64,000 bases of DNA from Pyrenochaeta sp. MPI-SDFR-AT-0127 (Eukaryota > Ascomycota > Dothideomycetes > Pleosporales > Cucurbitariaceae), in assembly GCA_020747015.1 (NCBI GenBank), contig JAGTJM010000003.1:1-64000 (forward strand), read 5' to 3'. Made by a program: the position numbers and the translations under genes. The notes under the pieces are model-generated. The model did no database searches, had not been told where the DNA came from, and saw nothing but the letters and a program-made list of their open reading frames with translations. Below, piece by piece: positions 55,908 to 64,000 of this stretch. Every line of letters starts with the position of its first letter. The first letter of the stretch is position 1.

Positions 55908-56105
55908 ACAGATGGCCGGCTGAGCTCCTAATGGTCCCATCGACTCCAAAGGTGCTGCTTAAGACAACCCGTCATCCTTTCCTCATTGACTGCGTTTCTC
56001 CCACTACGCGACGCTTCACTTCTTGTCCACTCCTTCCAATGGGTACAAGCCATCCACACCACATGGCCTTTGTTGCCGCGCAGCACAGCGCCGCCTGCCT
56101 CCCTA

Positions 56106-56136
56106 CTCTCTCTCTATCTCTCTCTCTCTCTCTCTG
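56106..56136. repeat. CT dinucleotide repeat
   Basis: About fifteen CT units with one TA interruption. Confidence 0.9.
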
Positions 56137-57792
56137 TGCTCGACCTGGATGGTGCAACCACACGCACACCCAACAACCAGGTTTTCGAATGCAACGGCCT
56201 TGTGTCAGGTGCCAGTGCATGCTTTGTACCCCAAAGCTCTAGTATGAGCAACATATCCCCCTCCCCCTCAACAGTCGACACTATGATTGACTCTCTCTGA
56301 TGCATGATTGTCTGGCGTTGTAGATTGCTCACCAATGTGGTCCAACCCAAAAGTCTTTCTCATTGTCGCCATGGCTGGCTAGCTGTCTGATAAACGGCCG
56401 ACGCCGCAGGAACTTGTTGAGGTCGTGAATCGGAACACTGCATTACTAGGTTGTAAGAGTTATAGCGGTCTTCAGGACACACAAGCTGCTGTACTTGGAG
56501 TAATCGTACAGCAACGCCCTTGGAGGCAATGCGTCAAGCAACTGCCGTTATACCACCACTCGCTAGTCAAGGGTGATCTGGGATTGAACAGAATTCCGGC
56601 TTCCACCTTAACCACAATGCTGTCCAATCCAGACTACCAATTGACGTGCAGAATCTTGCCCGCCTTTGGTGCCACACAACAACGACACGTTATCCGTGTA
56701 CCAATTCAATTCAGGACACAAGCTTGAAGGGTTGATGTTGTGCGTCAATGTGTCGAGCGGCCAGCGAATACTAACGCCCCATAGGTGGAACTGTTGGGGC
56801 ATTGACCGTGTCACAATTGCACTACTCTACGGGCACGCCATTACATGCTCGACCTTGGTCCGGCAGGGCATTTGAACTGTCGGCAGGTCGGCTTCTTTTG
56901 TCGCGCATCAAATCAACAACCTCCCATAGTGACATGCGGGATAAGAAAGGGTTTTCACCTTGACTTCTCGACCCGTTACGGCCAAGACCTGCGCCGTCTA
57001 TGAAATCTGTTCAAATGGAACTCAAAACGGCGCAGCGGCACATTTAGCTTCTGTCATGGCCTTGACCCTGCCGCATGCATGGTGGCTCGGGGTCACTTAT
57101 CGGGTACTAATCTCTGCACTGCCCCTTGAATTCAGCAACACTAGAGTGGCCTCGGTTGATGCTCCTGACGGATAATTTACCAGCAACTGGCAGACGCGAA
57201 CAGTGCTGCGGCGCTGACTTCAGACCCAAGGTAGCACAGCTGCTCAACCTGGCAATGATCACCAGCGAATCACCGCAATTGACCGGTCGACTGGCTGGAC
57301 GTGGTTCGGGGACCAAGCTCTCCAGTACATGTCCGCAATGACCGAAGTGCATCTGAGACAATGCAATATCGTCTTCTCCATTTACCCCCGCTCAGGTGCT
57401 GCTGTATCGAGGACGGGTTTCACAATGCCTAGCATCATCGCAGCTTTGGGACGATTGATTGTTCTCCCAATCTGCATCAAAGGCACTCGCGACGGCCCAA
57501 AAGGTCGCGACAGAAGAGCGTGGGCACATGCAACACGCATAGAGGACATTACACAGGTGCATCCGGCCCGCGCTTCCACGGGCGATCCTAGGCGCCTGCC
57601 CGATTGAGTACCTCGCCTACTCCGCCGCTGGTTGCGCTTCATGGTGCCTGGGCAGGGGTTTTGCGTGAAGCTGGCTCACGTGCGGATCGATGGTTCTGGC
57701 GGGGATCTTTGAGCGATGGTGGTGCCTGCGGGGCGAAGCGAGAGCTTGGTTCTGCAACACGAAAACGACGCGTCGGTTGGGACAGAGGTACG

Positions 57793-59190
57793 ATGCATGC
57801 CACTACGTCTAAGGCGCCTGATGCGACGCTTGTTGATATTCGAGATGAAGAAGACCACAAGACAGTGCTACCACAGCCCGTCTTTCCCTTTCTCAAGCTG
57901 CCTCGTGAGCTTCGAGATCAGGTTGGTGTCCACACCCTGCATCATGGAACAATCTTGCCAACAGCCCCACAGATCTATGACCATGTTTTCCGCCTCCAAG
58001 ACCATCGCAGTGAAAGGGCTCTTCGCATCGAACGACGCAACTTGAAGCAGTTCAAGCCTAGTCCCGCTGCCCTCCTTCTCGTCCTCCATCACGAATACTT
58101 CCTCCTGAACCAGCAAGTCGCTCGAGAAGCCCTCCAGGTCCTCCTCAAGAGCCACACCGTGTTCCTCAGCTGCGGGCCCTTTGTGCTGAAGAGCCTGCTA
58201 GAAAAGGTCGAGCAGCAAAACGGCTTAGGCAGGCAATGGCTGAACAGGATGAAGAAAATTGAGCTTGACTGGGTGACCTTTCCCAACCTAAAATTATATC
58301 CGCCAGATAGGGAAGACGGAAGAGATACCTGGTATTGGGAACAAGATGAGTCAGATGTCCAAGTCGACTACGTTCGTGGAGCACAGCATCATGGGCATTA
58401 CGATGAGTATGACCACGAAGGAGGCCACTACGAGGATAACTTCTACGAAGCCTCCAACACATCCCTGTACCCCTCTTTTCATCAACCTTCCATATCGCAC
58501 GCGACTAGCACTGATGACCCTTTTGGTTTCGCAAGTCATTATCCGTTTGCAGACCCCTCACAAGATGCCACCCAGGACGTTTCTGCAGAAGATGTTACCA
58601 CCAAACTCGACCTTCTCGTCTCCATGGAAGTCTTACCGCTCTTCACATACCTTGCTTCGCAGACATTTAACCTCACCAGTATCACCGTGCCGCTTTATTT
58701 CATCTCTAAACACGCCCATCACCATCGTAGCATCACGCGGCCTGGTTATGCGCTCCCTCTGAAGATCAGATACTGGGTACAAGTCTGTATCCAAGCACTG
58801 CTCATGCTAACAACATCTAACCGTCCCTTAACTCAGCCACCTTTGCAACAAGTCCGCGTCAAGTACCTCCCTTGGGACATCTGGGCTTCTATGGATCCCG
58901 CCGACGACTTGCATCGCATGGTCGAGAAAGGCCTGTGGTTCGACGACCCCGATGCTGCAGAAGGAGGCGGAAGGGAAAGTGAAGGTGAGGCATTCCGTGC
59001 TGTGTGGGCGGACATGAGGGCACAAGTCTCTCACGAAGGCCGTGGGACAAGGAGATTCGGATTAAGTGCTGATGTCAAGTTTGTCCCGTGGGATGGTAAT
59101 GTGGATAGCTGTAGGGTCGGCGATGAGCTCGAGGTTGTCTTTACAAAGAACAGTTGTGATTCAATGGAAATGGAGAGCAAAACTACGTAA
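57793..59190 (+). CDS. F-box/2EXR-like fungal protein
   Basis: Hypothetical protein, 448 aa. Exons are 57793-57921 and 57973-59190. The 51-nt intron (gttggt...ccacag) is in frame and stop-free, but removing it restores FPFLKLPRELRDQIYDHVFR, the conserved LPxELRxxIY helix of the F-box-like families of Pleosporales. Later parts include LNQQVAREALQVLL (the usual 'N+QV..EA' block), an acidic/His/Tyr-rich insert (about 190-260; YDEYDHEGGHYEDNFYEASN) and LLVSMEVLPLFTYLASQTFN. Function unknown. The start is the ATG at 57793; the frame is open further upstream without an ATG. It is distinct from the shorter relative at 33030. Confidence 0.82.
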   Translation: MHATTSKAPDATLVDIRDEEDHKTVLPQPVFPFLKLPRELRDQVGVHTLHHGTILPTAPQIYDHVFRLQDHRSERALRIERRNLKQFKPSPAALLLVLHHEYFLLNQQVAREALQVLLKSHTVFLSCGPFVLKSLLEKVEQQNGLGRQWLNRMKKIELDWVTFPNLKLYPPDREDGRDTWYWEQDESDVQVDYVRGAQHHGHYDEYDHEGGHYEDNFYEASNTSLYPSFHQPSISHATSTDDPFGFASHYPFADPSQDATQDVSAEDVTTKLDLLVSMEVLPLFTYLASQTFNLTSITVPLYFISKHAHHHRSITRPGYALPLKIRYWVQVCIQALLMLTTSNRPLTQPPLQQVRVKYLPWDIWASMDPADDLHRMVEKGLWFDDPDAAEGGGRESEGEAFRAVWADMRAQVSHEGRGTRRFGLSADVKFVPWDGNVDSCRVGDELEVVFTKNSCDSMEMESKTT

Positions 59191-59801
59191 TGGTTCACTA
59201 GTAACATACTCCAGTCTATTCCACTTTGCGCTCTGCCTGAGAAAAAGGTCGTCGTGAAAACGTCTACGTAGCCAACACTTGCCGACGTCATGAGCCAAAC
59301 TTGCGTCGGTCGTTTCATTTGGAAAAAGCCAATTGCCGTTTGAAGCTGTCCCAGTCCAGTGCGTCATTTGAATGCACAACACCCCAACTGCTGTCCTCTC
59401 TGCCCTTCTGCGTTGCTTCAGGCCCAAGCAGAAAATCAAAACTCGTCGTCATACAACCTCACATTGACAGCAGAGTTGTTGTTGCTAAGAGACGACACAT
59501 GTATTCGGAGCTATGATTATCAGCGCCAGCAAGCTATGCAACAGCCATTTCTTCCAGCTCCAATTTCTGGAATATCATCCATGGATATCATACCTGCCTG
59601 CTTCTGGCCAAACTTTCAAGGAAGGGGTACAAAGGAAAAAACAGACTCGAAGGAAATGAGAGAGACATAAGGACCCATGATCCAAACAGACTGCAGGTCC
59701 TCACCACCCCCATGAACTCGTAGTATTCATCGTGACGGCCGTGCTCATCGTTCGTCATCTATCGATACAAGGCGAACTCCGCTTTTTCTTTGGCGGCATA
59801 T
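59191..59801. other. Convergent intergenic region
   Basis: About 610 nt with the 3' ends of two convergent genes. No further gene seen. Confidence 0.6.
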
Positions 59802-61595
59802 CTAGAAGTCCCAAAAGGAGTCGGCATTCTTTCGTCCACCCATACCATCACCTGTGGTCCTGATCCCATTGTGCGAGGTGTTGGGAGCATTCTCCTTCTT
59901 TGCAGGCGACTCGTCGAACAACGACCAGGCGGGTTCATTCGTTTTACGCCCACCCATACCGTTACCGGCGATGTTGATACCACGGCCCTCTGGTGAATCT
60001 TGATACTCGCCCCAATGAGTGTTCATGGCCTTGCGCGTTTCGCGGGTAGGCTGCTTGGTGCCGCTGTTCTTGTTGGCTGCGGGGCTGTTGTCGTTCATCT
60101 CCCAGTGGGCGCCAAAATCTTTGCTGCGGTTCTCATTCTTGACAGCAGTTGTCACGTCATTGAGGGCACGCTTTACATCGCCCTTGGAGGAATTGTCCTC
60201 ATCGTCATTGGTAGTATGCGTAACGTGGTCCTCGTACAAGCCCTGACCTTTATTTCCGCGGCTGCCTTTAGTGGTAATTACCTTGCGCTGGCCACCAGGA
60301 GTGCTTTCATCGACAAAGTCGAAATGTGGATCAGCATCAGGACGCGCCTTGTGGACAACTGGGCGGCGTACGGGGGAAACTTCCTCCTGGTGAAGAGTCA
60401 CGTCAGCGCATGTTCTAACAGCGAAGTGGAGCAGAGATAGGGGGCTGGCCCCATGCACCTCTTCTGGTCAGTAGAATTAAACGCACCTCATCGTCACTCC
60501 AGCCGAAGTGTCGAACGGCTTGGGGTTGTGTTCTTTGGGTTATCTTGTGGGGTGTCACAAAATCCTCAAACTCCCAGTGAGTTTCCTGCTTGCCCCTCGC
60601 AGGGGCGCGGGCAGTGTCTCGGACCTTTGGCGTATCCTCGCCATCGCCAAACTCGAAGTGATTATACTTCTTCGCGTTGGTTTTAACGCTCTTGGGCGTA
60701 GGAATTGGGTGATCGTCCTCGGCATCTTCGAACAAACGGCTGGCCTTGTAGTTCTTGCCACCGCCTGATTTGACTGGAATCCTCTGCGGCGACGGGGAAG
60801 GTGAGTTTGTGTTTTCGCCAACGAAAAGCTCAGAGTATTCGCGAGGAGGCGGTTTCGCAGACTGCGCACGTGCTGCCATTGGTTGCGAGTTATATGATTC
60901 CTCTTGGTTGATATCGCGGGGCTGGAATAGAGACAGTGACGCATGTGGATCGTTCATGGCGTTGGTTGTTGAACCCCTTGAGCGAGAGGCAATAGAGATG
61001 TCATCTGGGCCGCGCGAAGCTGTCGATGGGCGCGAAGAAGGTGCAGATTCAGCATCAGCAACTACTGCGGTGCTCGACGAGATCAGATGGCTCTGGTCCT
61101 TGCCATCGCGAATGGGCCAATTGCGCGAACGCGAGCCGATGACATCGATCTGCTTGAGGAGGGAGCCTTGGTCCCAATACTGGCGAATTTGTGTAATCTT
61201 TCCTGCCGTGTCAAAGTGCACGATGTGAACCTGTCCGCTGTCAATGGTCGGCCTGGCAAAGGCTTTGCTGGGGCGTGCATAATCACCATTGGAAAGATGA
61301 CGGTGCGGTCTGCGACAAAATTGTCGTCGAGTCCTGGCAAATAGGCGCCGCCGCCCGAGCGAAACTCGATGGTTGTCTCCACGTCAAGGCTGAGGGCACG
61401 GCTGCCCTCGACAGCGTCCAGGACCTTCTCCTTCTTCTTGCTCAGTAGCTTCTCCTGGGCGGACAGGTGCTTGATAATGGCGGTCGCGTCTTGAATGCTG
61501 GTGAGGGTTGCGATGTAGTGAAGAGCGGCATTGTCGGCGAGGGCGCCCGTCGAGGGCGTTGCCAGGAATGCTGTATATATGTCGCGGAGCGTCAT
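59802..61595 (-). CDS. Conserved fungal NTF2-like protein with repeated aromatic/acidic motifs
   Basis: Conserved ascomycete protein of unknown function, 545 aa. Minus-strand exons are 61595-61287, 61230-60487 and 60386-59802, with introns of 56 and 100 nt. Residues 1 to about 135 look like an NTF2/SnoaL-type cone fold: MTLRDIYTAFLATPSTGALA, VEGSRALSLDVETTIEF, GAYLPGLDDNF, IVHFDTAGKITQIRQYWDQG and SRNWPIRDG. The remainder is disordered but carries repeated short motifs: NHFEFGDGEDTPK, THWEFEDFVTPHK, RHFGWSDDEE, PHFDFVDESTP, AHWEMNDNSPA, THWGEYQDSPE, AWSLFDESPAK and a terminal SFWDF. GDGMGGRK/GNGMGGRK also occurs twice. The repeats suggest several equivalent binding sites for one partner; this is inference. 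Confidence 0.85.
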
Positions 61596-61668
61596 GGCGG
61601 GCTGCGGTATGCCTTGTTTACAGGATAGATGCTGCTAAGCTTATAGATGCAAGGTCGCGCGCGTGGTG

Positions 61669-61697
61669 TTGGTGGTGGTGGTGGTGGTGGTGGTGGC
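61669..61697. repeat. GGT trinucleotide repeat
   Basis: About nine GGT/TGG units 75 nt upstream of the NTF2-like start codon, in its probable leader (ACC repeats on the transcribed strand sense). Confidence 0.9.
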
Positions 61698-61741
61698 ACA
61701 GGAACTCACAGTAAACAAATATATCCGCGGGGAAGGGGGGA

Positions 61742-61778
61742 AGAGAGAGACAGAGAGAGAGAGAGAGCGCGCGCGCGT
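61742..61778. repeat. GA repeat followed by GC alternation
   Basis: A GA-dinucleotide run with one C interruption, then (GC)n passing into GT. The alternating purine-pyrimidine end could adopt Z-DNA; inference only. Confidence 0.85.
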
Positions 61779-62571
61779 GTCACTGTTTGGGTCTGCAAGA
61801 AGGTGAAAAGGAGTCACCACCATAACACGCTGGAGGTAGCAAGGAACCCGTATGGCCAGCGCGGGCCTGCGTCTCCTCATAGTGACCGTGTTTATGCAGG
61901 GGCATCCCGCTGTTGCAGATGACGCCGCTAGCCCACGAGTAAGGCTGGCAAACGGTCTCTAGCCACAAAAATAGAGCCGGCGCCATGGAAATCACGAAGA
62001 TCAGTGCGGAGAAAGGAGCAGCATGCCCTTCACTGAGCTTATCTCGCTCGCTCTGGCAACGCCCTGGGCAAACATCTCTGCGGATGACTGCGCGCATCCC
62101 CCAATCTCTCATGATTTGTACCTTCGTGTGACGAAATGACAGCAGATTGGCGTGTTTCAGATGATGGCGCCCAGAATAACACCGGCTTCAGTTCACGTGC
62201 CGAATAACATGGCACCCCCAGGCATTCGCAGAGATGCTGTACACGACTCGGTCGATCGATTGGGCTCCGGAGCCAAGTATCCGGATGGGAGAAGGCCGGC
62301 CATCGTCGTCCTACTCGACCAAAGGCATTCATTGGCAGGACATCAAAAAGCTTCCCCGCCCAAACACGGGCTACCCATTTCCTTCAGTCAAGATGATGTG
62401 GTCCTGTTCCAGGCTGGTATATTTCATGTTTATACATCAGGGAATGGTAGTACTATGTAGTCAGACGCAATGAGATAGATAGGAAAGGTACAACCACACA
62501 AAAGAAAGCGCTGCGCCCCAAGTACATCATGACATATGAACAAGACAATCCTTCGTGACTCGCATCAGCCT

Positions 62572-63973
62572 TCATTGGCATTCCCTGTCCATGTCACCAT
62601 CCAGCTCCGTCTGCTTCTCCGCGTCCGCATCGAAACACGTCTCCCAACAAAGAACTTCGCTAGGAAAGTCCGTCTCTACACTCGGTCGCTCTCTAACGAA
62701 CCATGCGAGTCCAGCACCAACAGCGCCGAATAGTGCAAGGCATGTCCAGAGCGCCAGGTTGGTAGATTGAACGCTAAGGTCATCGCTGAAGTAGTAGCTT
62801 GTACCACTAACAGCTACAGCAAACGCTTTGAAGAGGCTGGCGACTTGCATCATACCGACAACAGTGCCAGCTGAAAAGGCATCTGGGGTGGTATTGAGTA
62901 CTAGGAGCGCAACCAGGACAGAAGCGCCGCCTGTAAGGAGATGCTTAGTAAATATCGACAAGACGGAAATGGCGGGTGCAAAACCGGCACATGTTACCAA
63001 AAGAGCAAGGAGAGGAGTGATGATGTAAATGGCCGGGAAGAGAAGTGAGACGGCGCGGTACAGCTTCAGTAGGCCGTACTTTTCCATGGCAAAGGGGACG
63101 GCGTAGCAAATGGTGAGACCCGCAATGCCGCGAACAACGAGGACAACGACGCTGAGCCAGTCGCAAGGGATACCCATACCACCATGCTGGGTGCTGCTGT
63201 GGCCCAAATGCGGCAGAAGGACGTCGAAGGATGACGCGTGGAGAGACAACAGGCAGAAGGAAGACAAGAGGACCAAAAGAGAAGGGGCCTGCATGAACTG
63301 AGTAATAGTGATGGGCTCTGGGCGAGCGAAGTCGACCAAGGTGATGTTGGTGTCTTCCGAGTTGCGCGCAAGAAAAGCGGCCTGCTCGCAGTCGACATCC
63401 ATTCGATCGGCAGATGGGTCCGAGTACAGTGGGAGAGTTTCCTTGAGCTTGATACTGGCGGTTAGAGCAATTGCAAAGAGTAGGCTTGCGCAAGCCAGCT
63501 CCGATCCCAGCATGGGAAACTTCTCCCACACCATTCCGTAAGCTTGCAGACTCTCAGAAACCATACCCTGCATCAGAGGCCCTAAGGAGCCACACAGCGA
63601 GATCAATGGCAGACGAGCGACATTCTTTGCTCTCTCCTCTGCCGTAGCGCTCAAGTCCCCAATCATGGTCAAGCTCGTGCAGACGATTGTCGAACTGGCC
63701 ATGCCCGCAAAGAACCGGAAGATGGTGCAGCTCGCGAGGCTCGTCGCGAAGCCCATGCTCAGGCAGCAGATCAGCATCGACCAGAGGCCGAGAAGCGTGA
63801 CGCGTCTCCGTCCCATCCGATCAGCGAGGTAGCCCCAAAAGAGGCCGGTTGTGCCGCCAAACGCATATGCGCAATCTAGTATACTTCGGAGGTAGGATGT
63901 GGAGATATTACCGCAGTAATCAGAGGAAGAGAGTAGCATTTGGAGCTGCGGTTGTAGGCTCGAAGCCAGGATG
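62572..63973 (-). CDS. MFS transporter (DHA1-like), 5' end beyond window
   Basis: Major facilitator superfamily membrane transporter; substrate unknown. The last exon runs from 63973 down to the stop at 62572 (467 codons visible); an acceptor (acgtag) at 63974-63975 implies at least one more exon beyond the right edge. The loop 2-3 signature is GYLADRMGRRRVTLLGL (GxLaDrxGRRxV). Helix 4-5 text FRFFAGMASSTIVCTSLTMI resembles yeast YCR023C/ZIF-like and drug:H+ antiporter-1 members. About ten to eleven of the twelve helices lie in the window, with a long central cytosolic loop (RMDVDCEQAAFLARNSEDTN). The acidic C-terminal tail ends ELDGDMDRECQ. The first helix should lie in the missing part. Confidence 0.88.
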
Positions 63974-64000
63974 CTACGTACATGGGTTAGCTTAAGACTC

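Larger units (their letters stand above)
53296..57792. other. Very long divergent upstream region with microsatellites
   Basis: 4.5 kb between the bHLH gene and the F-box-like gene. About 53300-54600 is G+C-rich with strong strand asymmetry (purine-rich plus strand), fitting a long bHLH leader or promoter. It holds CAG, GT, GA and CT repeats. Several long overlapping frames on both strands have no protein-like signature. About 54600-57600 shows no gene either. Confidence 0.5.
61596..62571. other. Intergenic region with GGT and GA repeats
   Basis: About 980 nt upstream of the NTF2-like gene and 3' of the MFS gene. Overlapping frames at 62040-62470 have no known domain. Holds two microsatellites. 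Confidence 0.55.

Noticed and set aside
60000..60440. 146-codon plus-strand frame with hydrophobic segments
   Set aside because: It is antisense to exon 3 of the NTF2-like gene, whose frame and splice sites are well supported.

Overview
The window is nuclear DNA of a filamentous ascomycete, most likely a Dothideomycete of Pleosporales type. Genes are split by short introns (mostly 48-100 nt) with GT-AG ends and CTAAC/CTGAC-like branch sites. Genes lie on both strands without operons. The content is typical of such fungi: a Zn2Cys6 regulator, an AA9 lytic polysaccharide monooxygenase, small secreted cysteine proteins, a DUF2985 protein and F-box/2EXR-like 'LPxELRxQIY' proteins. The lineage call is an inference from gene style, not from a marker.

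Layout. 0-5 kb: ribulose-phosphate 3-epimerase (cut by the left edge), a large SAM methyltransferase-like protein, and LSM2. 5-10 kb: gene-poor, with one candidate small secreted protein. 10-16.4 kb: the cytosolic Fe-S assembly factor CIA2 facing a seven-exon Zn2Cys6 transcription factor across 2.8 kb. 16.4-35.4 kb: a visibly more A+T-rich, gene-poor block that holds PSO2 (crosslink repair nuclease), the AA9 enzyme, a six-cysteine secreted protein, an F-box-like protein and a possible small membrane protein. 35.5-49.4 kb: a compact housekeeping block with HECT_2/UBE3D-like ubiquitin ligase, ERG26, a tandem-domain UBE2Z-like E2, TRS23, RPN10, a borealin/Nbl1-like protein, PPX1 exopolyphosphatase and a DUF2985 membrane protein. 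49.4-64 kb: a bHLH regulator with a very long upstream region, a second F-box-like protein, an NTF2-like protein with repeated aromatic/acidic motifs, and an MFS transporter cut by the right edge.

How genes relate. Three ubiquitin-proteasome genes (UBE3D-like, E2, RPN10) sit within 8 kb on the same strand, interleaved with unrelated genes. The AA9 enzyme and the secreted proteins fit an extracellular plant-matter or host-interaction role and sit in the A+T-rich part, as is common for such genes in Dothideomycetes. Most other genes are independent housekeeping genes. I rebuilt exon structures by hand from splice signals and reading frame. I found no rRNA, convincing tRNA, CRISPR array, intact transposon or secondary-metabolite cluster, and no clear new multi-gene system.
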